Part shown: positions 34,475-45,546 of the stretch, in pieces | How positions within the stretch are numbered: position 1 is the first letter of the stretch | Layout of the letters: each line of letters begins with the position of its first letter | From: Lasioglossum baleicum | Taxonomy: Eukaryota > Arthropoda > Insecta > Hymenoptera > Halictidae | Assembly: GCF_051020765.1 (NCBI RefSeq) | Contig: NC_134941.1 | Coordinates: 3,100,001 to 3,164,000, forward strand | Length of the DNA stretch: 64,000 bases | Direction: 5' to 3' | Made by a program: the position numbers and the translations under genes | The notes under the pieces: generated by a model | Told to the model about the DNA's origin: nothing | Seen by the model: the letters and a program-made list of their open reading frames with translations, nothing else | Database searches by the model: none

Positions 34475-36414
34475 ATCTAATACAATATTAAATATACATT
34501 ATACAATATTAAATGTTGATTAACTTTTTTTAAAAACATTTTTTTGTCTCATTGTCGGAACTGCCTGAAAAATCATATTCAGTTTTAAAAGAAACTATTC
34601 ATAAAATGTTGATTTTTAAATGCTTGTACAATTCATAATAAATCTTATTAATTAGGAGCAATATACATTCGACAAACATCAATATCCACTGAAGCATCTG
34701 TGACATTTTAAACAATAATAATGAAAGGACGACATCTATTTGGAACTATTTGGAACTCAATAGACATTCCATGTCAAAGGGAAATATCTTCGACAACTTT
34801 CACTAGTCCATTAAGAATTACTTATTTAATAAATGACGAACTGTAATTCTAAATTTGAGGTATGCATCTTCAAGGTAAAAGAATGCTCTTCATTGAAAAA
34901 AATTTTTTTTTTATAAATGTTAAATAGGTTCGCCAGGGTTCACTAGAAAGTTAGTAATTTTTTCGATCGAAAATCATATCCACCAAATGATCACTTTTAA
35001 ATGCTAGTTCTAATTATAATTTTTATTAAATTTTATTAATATCTACATTTTCGGCATTGTTGAGCATTTAGAAAGCAATGTAGATGCATTGAATACCGAT
35101 ATGAAGCAAGTCATTTTTCTAGATCGGCCATTAATTTAGATTAATGCAACTTTTTATGAACACAGCGGATTATCGCTCGCCTCTCGAACGCGTTTGACGT
35201 ATTTGATTGAGTTTTGTCGGGACATGTTTGTCCCCGGGAATAAGACAAGAAGCTTGTTTATCGCGACAGAAAGTAAGTTTCTGTATGTATATCACCTCTC
35301 GCTGCGTCATTAAATGATCCAATCGTCGTCGGACGATATCGCGAATATTGCTGAGTGCAACGTTTCCCCCAGCTTCTGCTAGCGATGTAATAAAAGCGTA
35401 GCATAATTTACGGGGCCATTTATCGAAATTGCTTGGACGAAGAATTGTTATTCTAATTGAATGGACCTACTTCTCCTTTTTTACTTCGATATGGACCTCT
35501 AATACGTCGTTGAAGATCAATGATCGTAGACAAATATTTTTTTTTGGTGAATACTTGAAATATAATAAAATAGTTACTCGGTATTCAGTGGTAATCTCCA
35601 TTTTGATCGAAGAGCGCTGATATGTACATAGTTACACAACTACTTAAGCAGAGGACCTTATTCAAAATCGGTTATCGGAAAGCACTTTGGTTGTTTCAAA
35701 ATCATGCAAATGTGGAGAGCTAGTTCGGCAGTTTGAACTGGGAAAATAAAGGACAAGTTGATGCAAAAAGTTTTGGGAACTACGGAATAATGGATTCTAC
35801 ATTTTTAGCTATCAAATAAACTATATTTTTTTGTACTCCAGGAAAATTATACATTATTTATTCTAGATTTATTATACACTATATACATATAGAAAATGAT
35901 TATTAAGTTTTGGGAACTATGGAATAATGGATTCAAAATTTTCTACTATCACATATAATATATATTGTTAATTTTTGGAAATTACGGGATAATGAGTTCA
36001 TAAAATTTTTAACTACCAAATAAGCTGAACATGTATTTGTTTCACACTCGAGGAATGTATTATCAAATTTTATAAAGTGTAGAATAATTAATTTAAAACT
36101 TGTAACCATCGAGTCAGCTGTTTAATGCAGAAACAGTACAAGTCGAAGCAGTTAATCAGTGGATAATTAAGTAAAAGTTCTATTAACAGTAATATCGAAG
36201 CATATTACGTCTTATGCAAGCCTCGCTAAAATTATTTTATAGTAATTTTACTTAATGACATAGTGCGGATAATATACATATTGTGGGAATTGTGTTACTG
36301 GTTTTCTATGCCCAGTAGCTGAATAGCTGAATTAAAAATCTCCTAGTTTTCTCTATTAATGATTTAAAGGGTCCAAGTGTTAATTAATTCGATTCTTTTT
36401 GTGTTTTAATAAAG
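34475..36414. other. Receptor intron 3, with a short diverged repeat
   Basis: TTTTGGGAACTACGGAATAA at 35772 recurs nearly identically at 35911, and a weaker form occurs near 35972. The rest is AT-rich without gene. Confidence 0.5.
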
Positions 36415-36660
36415 GTGATTCTGGTGAGGAAGTCATTGGACGTGTACCCGTTGACAACGACGTCGATAATGGTGCAAATAGCCAGCCACATCCTGGCCTA
36501 CATGAACAGCTGCATCAACCCTTTCCTATACGCCTTCCTGAGCGATAGTTTCCGGAAAGCTTTTCGGAAAATAATATACTGCACGCCTCGGCCGGATCAG
36601 AACAGACAGGGACCATTGACGAGGACTACAAGAGCTTCCAGTACTGGCGACATACTATAG
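36415..36660 (+). CDS. Allatostatin-A receptor-like GPCR, exon 4 (ECL3, TM7, C-tail)
   Basis: The acceptor AATAAAG ends at 36414; the first codons VILVRKSL finish TM6 and start the third extracellular loop. TM7 has SHILAYMNSCINPFLYAFL (NPxxY kept as NPFLY), then helix 8 SFRKAFRK, a Cys (IIYC) that could be palmitoylated, and a tail rich in Ser/Thr/Arg (TRTTRASSTGDIL), a likely phosphorylation target. Stop TAG 36658-36660. The bases right after the stop read GTAGGT, a possible splice donor. Confidence 0.9.
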   Translation: MILVRKSLDVYPLTTTSIMVQIASHILAYMNSCINPFLYAFLSDSFRKAFRKIIYCTPRPDQNRQGPLTRTTRASSTGDIL

Positions 36661-37990
36661 GTAGGTCCATTTTTATATTTTTGCATTCATGAAATTCAGA
36701 TTTCACTTCTTCCACCGAGATACTCCGAAACTAATTTTTTTAAACATTAGAACTACCACACTCGCTAAAATAACGTCATAAACATTGTTTATCTGACCAC
36801 TATGGAAAGCATGAAATCGTTTCTACAGAAAATTATTAAATATAATAATTTAATGCTAGTTGTGTTAAAAAAGGTGTACCTACACGTACAATTTTTATAA
36901 GAAATTAGAAATGAATCAATTTTATTCTTCGGCATTTGTAGTTACTGTTAAATAATTTCAGATCAATTATTGTGTCGTAGTTTTAAACAAAACATGGATT
37001 TATATGTATTTTATACGACACGAAAAATATTGTTTTTCCTGATTACGGATAATTTTGTCCATAGTGTTGTCAAGCACGTATTTGCAATTTGAAATGATTA
37101 ATACTTCATTAAAAATATAATAATTCAGTGTAGTTACGTTTCTATTTAAATATCGTTTATTTATATGTAAAATCGAAAATTGATTCAAGTGATTGTTTTG
37201 TAACAGAGACTATTAATTATACAGTACACTTTAATTAATTGTCGATTTTACCATATAAATGATCAATTTTTCAATAGTAACTATACCGAGTTATTATTTT
37301 TTTTAATTTCCGTGTTATGTTTCGGATAGTATCAATTATAAGTCCAATACTAAAGTTCATGTTTTCGAAGCACTTCAAAAATCATCATAAAATTTCTTGA
37401 TTGTTGCAACAAAAACGATTAAAATTCTGCACGTTTTTCCAATCACGACGAAGTGTCTCCGATTTTAGAGACTTTAATGGAACGAAAGGATTGCTTTGGC
37501 ATCGGGATACATTTCCATGCTTCCACGTTTCGGATCAGGATTTTTTCTCACTTTAGCGTCTCGCCCGAGGTCCGATATTTTCGCTCCGAGTTTTAGGATA
37601 GGATTAATTACTTCGTAGGCAATTTGACGTTCATAATGGCGACAGAGTGAAACACATCTTTTACCTTATTCGCTCTTCGACCTCCCAAAAAAACTTCCTT
37701 TGTTTCCTGGACGAGCCAGAGGGCTTTGAAAACACATTTCCTTCTTTTTTACCCTCTTCTCCGAGCGCTACTTGTGTCGCTGTAGGCGTAGATTCTCAAG
37801 TTGAAAATCCAAGGCCATCCGGGGTGCGCTCATAGGGATCGTCTAGCCTACAGTGGCCTCGGCTACCCAGCTCCGCTGTAAATTACACTCCTCGTTCCAG
37901 TGCAAGTGCAATTTCCTATATTTTCCATCCTGTGTCGCAAATGAGCCCTGGCGCTTGTGCGTCGAACGATTGCCGCTGGGAGTTTCGTCG
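36661..37990. other. 3' region of the receptor gene
   Basis: Presumed 3' UTR or 3' UTR intron, then intergenic. A TTAAACATTAGAACTACCACAC at 36745 resembles a MITE end also seen at 25609. A GC-richer part at 37490-37990 has no accepted ORF. Confidence 0.4.
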
Positions 37991-38265
37991 ATGATCCTTT
38001 GTAATCGACATACATACTGATAAACAGCGTCGAGAAGATAGTGCGTTGACCGTTTCCTTCGGTATTAATCCCCATTGACTGTCGCACGTTTCATATTGCA
38101 CTGACAGCTGCTGATGGTCGTCAGAATCTGCCTGTCATCAATCTTCATCCTGGGGATATTCTCGTTTTGAACCTAGTAGCATTTATGGTTGGTGATTTTG
38201 TCTACAAATTCCCAACATAGTCGATGATGTTTTGTAATCGTCGATGATCCTTTCTAATCGACATA

Positions 38266-39879
38266 CAGTAAGGATCGAAACTGAACCAATAACCACAAGT
38301 TTTGTATAAATCATTGTTTATTGCTAGGAATATAGAAGAATAACAAACAATCAACATTATAATTATTTTTATCATAGAAGTAACTTAAGAATTTTTTTTC
38401 AATAATTAATGTCTCCTCGTGTAGCAATGACAACAAAATTAGATTGACTCGGTTTTGCACCACGTCTAATACTTGGCAAAATATTTAATATATTATTTAT
38501 TTTTAATACTTCGTCCACAACCCTTGTGCTTGTAAAACTGCACTAATTCGCTTTGGCATATTTTCTACTAATTTTTTGCAATAATCCGGAGATATTTGTT
38601 CCCACTGTTCTTGAATTCTATCATACAAATCTGTGATTGAAGTTGGTTGGGAGTCGTATGAATCCCCCGAAGTCGTCTTTTTAGTAAACCCCATAGATTC
38701 TCTATGGGGTTGAGGTCGGGGCTCTGTGCAGACCAATCCAGAACAGAAAGTTTTTTAGTACCGAGCCAAATTTTTACACTTTTAGCAGTGTACTTAGGGT
38801 CTCGGTCATGCATGAAAATTACATTTTTTTTCTTCAAAAGGCATATTTTCAACAGCATCTATGAGATGATCTTGTAAAATATCCTTGCACATGTACTGAT
38901 TCATGATGCCATTAATTCGGTGCAGTGATCCAACACCAAATGCTGTTAGGCACCCCCAGAACATTAGGGATCCACCTCCATGCTTTAACGTTTGTTTCAC
39001 ATGTCGTGGTTTAAGCTTTTCATTTTTACGAATCCAGCACCAAGACTTGCCATCTGAACAAATTCTGTTAATTTTGGTCTTGTCTGACCAAATAACCCGT
39101 TCCCAGTCTGTAGTTGTCCAGTTTTTATATTTTGTAGCAAATTCCAAACGACGTTTAATATTTTTTTTCGATAACATTGGCTTCTTTATTTTCTTAATGC
39201 TTCTAAACTCAGCTCCTTTGAAGGTTCTTCGTGCTATCCACTGACTTATTTGTATATTCGTATCTTCTTTTAATAATTTTGCAGCCATAATGGAACTTGA
39301 AGCTTCACCAGATGTGACAAACCGTATCAAATCCTTCGTTCATCCTGCGGTGATAATATTTTTGGTCTTCCTCCAACATTTAATAATATACTTTTACAGT
39401 ATTTTTTTTCTTATTCTCTGCACTGTCGATTGACTAACACTGCAAGTTTTCGCTGTCTTACGCGTTGACAAGCCGTCATTCAAAAGAGAAATGACTTTTC
39501 TTACACAATTTGGAGCAATTGACTTCATATTTATTCTTACTTTACTTGCGTGCTTTTCCGTTCGACTGATTGCGAAGAAATGAGTGTTAAGACGTAGACT
39601 AATAGTTTGTAAACATACCAAAGTGCTACATGTAAACATACTACTAGAACATGCCACGTAAACATTTCTTGTAGGGACCGGTGCAAAACCGGGTCAATCT
39701 ATTTTTGTTGTCATTGCTAAACGAGGAGACATTAATTATTGAAAAAAATTTCTTAAGTTACTTCTAACTATGATAAGAATAATTATAATGTTGATTTTTT
39801 GTTATTCTTCTATATTCCTAGCAATAAATAATGATTTATACAAAACTTGTGGTTATTGGTTCAGTTTCGCTCCTTACTG
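38266..39879 (-). mobile_element. Tc1-like element with about 200-bp inverted repeats
   Basis: Ends CAGTAAGGATCGAAACTGAA and its near-complement, with TA at 38264-38265 and 39880-39881. The terminal repeats stay alike for about 200 bp, up to GGTTTTGCACC. 1614 bp is a normal length for a Tc1 element, and it holds one transposase on the minus strand. Confidence 0.93.
38503..39657 (-). pseudogene. Tc1-like DD34E transposase, frame-broken
   Basis: Four minus-strand pieces cover the protein in order: helix-turn-helix start (39657-39394: RKVISLLNDGLSTRKTAKTC), second DNA-binding part and first catalytic Asp (39330-38806: SDKTKIN), second Asp and Glu (38858-38568: HDRDPKYTAK, SPDLNPIENLW) and the C-terminus (to 38503). 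The catalytic residues are kept. Breaks between frames at about 39390, 38830 and 38640 inactivate this copy. Modest decay suggests fairly recent activity of the family. Confidence 0.88.
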
Positions 39880-40342
39880 TACATACCGATAAACAGCGTG
39901 GAAAAGATAGTTTGTCGACCGTTTCCTTCGGTATTAATCCCCATTGGCTGACGTGACGATTTACCTTCTCACCGACGAGAATCTCCTCAGTAGCCTTCTG
40001 CACCGACGAGATCATGTCGATGGCCTTCTCTCTCTCACTCCAGTCAGAATATATCCTAGAAGGCGTAAGAGAACACCGAAATATTCGGGTGACACGAACT
40101 CCCATAAGGCTGGCAGTCTTTAATAGTACCTCGTCGGTGCCACAGTGTATGTGTGTGTATGATAATACATATAATTCATATGATAATACATACTGTGGTC
40201 GTCTCAAGTCGTTGTGGATCAAATTTGTTGTCGGTCCAATCTGGACTCCAGATTCTGGAGTTGGTGGAAACCGTGTCCGGGAAATTTGTGTCGGTGATCT
40301 GCATCGGACCCGATTTATAATACAGTCAGTTGTTAAATTACA

Positions 40343-40765
40343 CTGTCCAACACCGTTCAAGATAAAAGTCTGCTCTATCGCGTGGTATAGTTCAATTTTC
40401 CGCTGGACCCTAATTTTTTGAGATAAATTGAAAAATATCCTCAAAAATTGGTGCAAAAGTGGTGTCTCTCCGTCTTTAATAATTGTTTAAACATGTTTAA
40501 ACAATCATAACGTATTAATATTGGATATCAATGTATTCGGGAAAGTCTACAGAATCTTTTGCTGTAAAGAACAATTCAATATCTTTTATAATAACATCAC
40601 AATATTTGTTTAAAGTTGAAAAATATGTTTTTTTTCCAAAGCCATGTTTTTCAAAAACTGTGCGTATAGGAGAAAAATTAAGGACAGATTCGGAATCAGC
40701 GCAAAAAAGTCTATAAGAAGGACCCAACAGTATATTGAAATCATAAAAAAAGTTGAAATTTGTTG
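40343..40765 (-). mobile_element. Small element with ends CACTGTCCAACA
   Basis: TACACTGTCCAACA near 40340 and TGTTGGACAGTGT near 40762 are inverted. The minus strand has a 70-codon frame (40727-40515) with mixed, protein-like composition, and no family I recognise. It may be a fragment of an unknown transposon protein. Confidence 0.45.
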
Positions 40766-41546
40766 GACAGTGTTATATGCCCAAGGGCTGTGATTATTTG
40801 TTTTAAAATGTTATATTAGACTACACGTATCGGGGAAGTAGAAAATTACATTGAAATGATAAAATTTTTTCGAAACGCCGAACATCCTTCTCGCAATCAT
40901 CATGTTTGTCGTAAATGAACCCATTCACACAATTTCACTCAAAGGATTCGAGGTAGAATCTAAACAAAAGTCTTCTAAAAAATTTTAAAAGTTCATAAAA
41001 ATAACGATTTTCTGTAAATACTAAATCATCTATACATCTAAAGAGAAATTACAGTTGGTACTGTAACCGTTTGCAATTTTTAATCGCTGCGAAACACGAT
41101 TCCATGTCTAATGAAAACATTAAAAATTTAATGGAATCGATATGCATTTACACTTGACAGACGGTCGCGCGAGCTTAAACGAGTTTTCTACGGACCATGT
41201 TTTCAAGTACGATAAAAAAAATATCGCGGGACCAAGTGCTGGTTTTGATTATTTTTTGTATAGATATTTTCCATGCAAGTACCTAGCACTTGTGTTAGAT
41301 TTTTTTATACCGATAACACTATTGTTTTAGAAGTAAAAATTTGACGATTTTTATATCTGCTTCTTACTTTTTATTTACACTTTTATTATTTTATGAGATA
41401 TTTTATAATACATCAATTATCAATTTTACTGTAACTGTAATCTTGTTAGAAAAGATCATCATTATTTAATCGTTATTATCTTGAAGAAGTAGGCGATAAC
41501 CTTGTACGGGACAAAAGAGAATACATCAAAGAATATTGTTCATTAC
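40766..41546. other. Intergenic, no gene seen
   Basis: AT-rich, only chance frames. Confidence 0.35.
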
Positions 41547-41748
41547 TAGACTCCAGATCTTTATGCAAAATAAAAAGTTTGCGTATCAATTGTAAGACAC
41601 AGAAAGTAAATGGACATATTTATATCTTTCACGAATAATTTTAATATGATGAAAATAATATATTAATACTCTTAAAGTCTTTCAATCTTTCCAATGTTTT
41701 AAATGCACCTACTCACGTCTGTCATAAATGCATAAAATCCGGAATCTA
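41547..41748 (+). mobile_element. hAT-type MITE, TAGACTGCGG family
   Basis: Ends TAGACTCCAGATCTTTATGC and CATAAAATCCGGAATCTA, both slightly diverged. Flanks TTCATTAC/TTCATGCT match partly. Confidence 0.8.
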
Positions 41749-41756
41749 TTCATGCT

Positions 41757-42829
41757 GCTACTTTTTATTATTTCTTCAGTATCACGTATAATTAGAAAAA
41801 AATATAGTTTTATTTTCGTCGAGTTATTTCTAAATTTTATTCTGATTTTGTGCATTTACAGCAATACCATAGATATAAAACATAAAAAAGTAATCAATTT
41901 TACTACGATTTTAAATAATTTTTATATCATTAATTAATGGAACTCCAATTCAATCCCAATCAAAGAAATAAATTGCTATTCAACTTCAGTTTTCCTCTAA
42001 GTTCCTTTGTATTCAAATATAAATACTCAGTTTATGCATTTCACGTTTTGGATGAAGTGTTCAGTACTATTGTTTAATTGATCGTACAATGGATACTTTA
42101 AACAGAATGATTTACATTTGACCTAGATGCATGCTCGGTTGGCTAGCCCAACATCGATTCACAAAATTTGCTATCACTCCGTCAATTTTCATATCACTGC
42201 AACGAAATTAACATGCCATGTGCAGGGAAGAGTGGAGAATTTATTTGAGCACCTAGGAAAAAAAGAATCTCTCCGTGACTTGGAGCCATTCTTACACCCA
42301 AAAGTACAATTATAAAACGTCACTGTCCATCTAGTAGACAATGCTCGTGAATGTAACGCATTCGTCTCTCCACAGTAGACGAGCTACAAACGCGAGTGGA
42401 CTAGTTTCTTCCAACTACTTTTCTTTCATTCTCTTTCTTGTTTGCCATCTTGTTCTCCCGAGCTTCCCACTTTCTTATCCCTTTCGTGCATTACATTTGC
42501 TGCAGTCTTATGAATGCGGTGGAGTGCTCTATTAAAAAACGTTCGAATTCTCAAGTTTGTGCAGTATGACATAATCAATTATATCGATAAATATTGAAAT
42601 TGTATACCAGATAGTTCACTCTCCCGTTAATCATATCAGATGTAACTGTAAGAGATTCCAGATTTTGTGGGACATAAATTTGTCTGTGCGTATAAAATAC
42701 AACAAAATTCAAACTAAAGAAGAATTATTTAATAAATTAATGAATAAATGTGTAACAAATTTTTTATTTTAGTTGTGATTTCATGAAATGCTGATTGAAA
42801 AGAGTAGGACACGAATTAAATTTAATTTC
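41757..42829. other. Intergenic, no gene seen
   Basis: Only short frames; a T/C-rich stretch at 42400-42500. Confidence 0.35.
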
Positions 42830-43028
42830 TAGATTGTGGATGTTTATGCAATTTTTAATTTTTGCAGGCAAATCAGGAAAGAGCGAACAAGTAAAATCTT
42901 ATTTTCAGTGATAGTAGCCTCCATAGATCCGAAATGAGTAAAAATCGTATTAAATTCTGTGGAATTTTATATTCTAGCATTTTTTCAACATTTTAAGTAG
43001 CCATAAATGTATAAAGATCCGCAGTCTA
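42830..43028 (+). mobile_element. hAT-type MITE, TAGACTGCGG family
   Basis: Ends TAGATTGTGGATGTTTATGC and AAAGATCCGCAGTCTA. The flanks are diverged. Confidence 0.75.
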
Positions 43029-43963
43029 GTAATCATTTTGCCATAAACTGGTTTTTAATTTACATGCTGATTGTTTATTTACTGTTATAGAAGTCTTACA
43101 GAAATTTTTGCACAGAATACAATCAAAAGAACAAAAATTCACAATATAATTATAACAATTAAATACTTCTTCTAACAAATCCTATATATTTTTATCCCAT
43201 TAATATTTCGAAGCATTGAAGAAAAAGTAAAAGAAGACGTACAGCATAGTTTAATAAAATTTGATACAATTTCAATACTTCTAGATTTGTCTGGAAGAAA
43301 ATAATTAACAAATCATCGATATTACCCTATATTTCTCATTCAGTAAAATTTCCACAATTTCAATCAATCAAATATAAAAATTTATAGAAGTCTAGTTCAA
43401 TCTTTTCAGATACAAAGAAAATTGAAATAAAATTTCACTCGAGATTTGTCACCTATTTTTTTCAGTTCAGGCACATTTTGTATTAAAATCGCAGAAGTTT
43501 CTTCCCTCGATTCGTCGACAACGCAGGTCCCCTTCAACTCCTAAAATATTAATCCAAAAATTTGCTGAACGCAGCGAATGGATTAATCTGAGTTTAATCT
43601 ATAAAATATTAATTTAAAAATACCCCGAACGTGGCAAGAAGTTGATCCAAGTTTTCCCACCCCAGAGTCGCGCGACTCTAATTCCTGCGAGCCAGATTTT
43701 TCCGCGACATTCGCGATATCGATCTCCCGCGGTGAGATTTTCATGAAACATCAAAAGCTTCGACGAGCACCCTGTTGGCTGGCAAGCACACAGAAGCTTT
43801 GTTTCTCTCGACGGAGGAATAAACTCGAACGACTCAGTTCCCTTTTTTCTCGCTTACTGTCCAGCTTCTTCGCTAGTAATGTCTTCGTATATCGTGTAAC
43901 ACATGAACTGCCACATCACTGCTCCTAAAAGTCATATAAAATCGAAGCAGTTTATTCAGTGAT
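43029..43963. other. Intergenic, short duplication
   Basis: CTAAAATATTAATCCAAAAA near 43540 and TAAAATATTAATTTAAAAA near 43600, each followed by a GAACG.GGC block, form an approximate 65-bp duplication. A GC-richer stretch at 43640-43930 has no accepted ORF. Confidence 0.4.
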
Positions 43964-44158
43964 TAGACAGCGGATCTTTATGCAAAATAAAAACTTTCTA
44001 CCTGCATTGTAACAAAGTGGAGTGAAATAGAAATTTATATTCTTTCAAAATATGTTTAATACATTGATAATAATATAACAGTAGTTTTAAATTCTTCTAA
44101 TGTTTTTACTATTTCAATTTACACGTACTCATTTTCGCAATAAATGCATAAAATCCGC
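43964..44158 (+). mobile_element. hAT-type MITE, TAGACTGCGG family, right end lost
   Basis: Begins TAGACAGCGGATCTTTATGC; the right end stops at ATAAAATCCGC where the next element starts. The missing AGTCTA was not found on the far side of that element. Confidence 0.8.
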
Positions 44159-44641
44159 CAGAGTCAGGCAAAAATTTAATCAACGATTCACGAATAAATT
44201 TCTACTTCAATCGTTAATCGCAATTAACAATTAAACTCCTACTTTAGTCGTTAATTGCGGTTAACGATTACATTCTTTTCAATTGCAATCGTCAATCGGA
44301 TAATTGATTAATGATTAATTGCTGAAATTTCGAAATGAAATACGGAATTAAAACTGTATACCGTTGTATAACGTTGAGATATTTTTCTGTCAATTCTCCA
44401 TCTCCGCTCTCTGTCTCTCTCTCCCTCGTTATTAGAATTTATGGATAGACCATGTGGAGATTAACTTCAACAATTGATTAAATTAGTCTCCGAATTTTCG
44501 ATGATTTCTTATTTTAATCAACGATTGACGATTAACTTCATCAATCGATTGATTCAATCGTCCATTTTTCAATGATTGCCTTTTTTAATCGTCAATCAAT
44601 CAATCTTGATTAAAATTGTAATTGATTAATGCCCAACTTTG
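44159..44641. mobile_element. hAT-like MITE with AATCGT subterminal repeats
   Basis: Ends CAGAGTCAGGCAAAAATTTA and (reverse) CAAAGTTGGGCATTAATC. The interior holds many copies of ATCAACGATT, CGTTAATCG and TCAATCGATTG in both orientations. No target duplication can be read. Confidence 0.6.
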
Positions 44642-45041
44642 AATTGAAAAGACAACGTGTATCACAAAAATTACTGTTGTAACTTTCTCACACATTTCTG
44701 ACCTATACCAATGAATTTCTATAATCGGAAATCTCAAAATCAACCAGGCATCGAAAGGAAGTTTAAACAGTTTTCTGATACCTAAAGCGAAAACTTTTGC
44801 AATAAAGAAATATACAAGTTGTCGGATCAATGGAACGAGATGTAATAGAAGCAGAAGATAACTACATACTTATCTAAAGGTCGCATGATTCACTTTTTAT
44901 GTCATTTTTCTCTTTCTGTTGAAAGAGCGTGAACTTTCTTGGTTATCCGTATGGAGAGTATTTTAACATCGATTTAAATTTTCCATGTAGATCACGGAGT
45001 ACATTTTTAAGCTTTTATGTGGCTATCATAAAATTCACAAA

Positions 45042-45546
45042 GGAAGTTATCGAACTCATAAATTCAAAAACTGATGAACCTTCGTACACAGGTAGAATAA
45101 GTTATGCCTCATACTTCTCGCATTAAAGGGGTGAAACGGTGAAACCAGTTAAAAAATTTTAATATTTTCTTTTTCGTGAAATATCTCAAGAACAACAAAT
45201 GATATAAAAAGAAAGAATTGCATGGTAGTCTTGTGTCCACCAAACTTTGTAAACAAAAATTTTTGAAATGCATTTGTTTCTATTTTTTTGAGGCATGCAT
45301 TTGAAAAAATTTTTTGACACAGTTCGGTAGATACAATAATACCATGCAAGTTTTGTGTTGACCTTTTTCAAATATCATTTGTTGTTCTTGAAATATTTCA
45401 CGCAAAAGGAAATATTGAAATTTTTTCAAGGACTGGTTTCACCCCTTTAACGCGAGAAGTAGCACGAAAAAAGATACTCTAAACATTGTTCTGCTCTTGT
45501 GTAAAAAGTTTCACCATTTTTTTAGTATACGGGTTCGATAACTTCC
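45042..45546. mobile_element. Long palindrome (foldback element)
   Basis: Arms of about 230 bp: GGAAGTTATCGAAC at 45042 and its complement ending 45546; CTTCTCGC.TTAAAGGGGTG; CAAGAACAACAAATGATAT on both sides. The inner 45115-45470 is more alike than the outer part. No ORF with protein character. Confidence 0.75.

Larger units (their letters stand above)
12313..36660 (+). other. Allatostatin-A receptor-like gene, full span seen
   Basis: Four coding exons of 407, 130, 261 and 246 bp join to 1044 bp, which is 347 residues plus stop. Introns are about 9.0, 4.9 and 8.9 kb and are filled with MITEs. All splice borders are GT...AG, and phases are 2, 0 and 0. Residues kept in rhodopsin-like GPCRs are all present: GN in helix 1, LAVADLL in helix 2, the helix 3 Cys, DRY, the helix 4 Trp, FxxCWxP in helix 6 and NPxxY in helix 7. 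Within that class, allatostatin-A and galanin receptors fit best: SHILAYMNSCINP and SFRKAFRK are close to what I recall for insect AstA receptors. The ligand is inferred; the class is certain. Confidence 0.85.
37990..39955. repeat. Local duplication interrupted by a Tc1 element
   Basis: About 90 bp with TCGATGATCCTTT, TAATCGACATAC, ATAAACAGCGT and CCGTTTCCTTCGGTATTAAT occurs at 37990-38085, and again split across the Tc1 element (38245-38265 and 39880-39950). The intact copy is the paralogous empty site. Confidence 0.8.

Noticed and set aside
39836..40456. 206-codon ORF on the minus strand
   Set aside because: It runs from inside the small element at 40343, across the duplicated flank, into the Tc1 terminal repeat. 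Its frame is a patchwork of repeats, not a gene.
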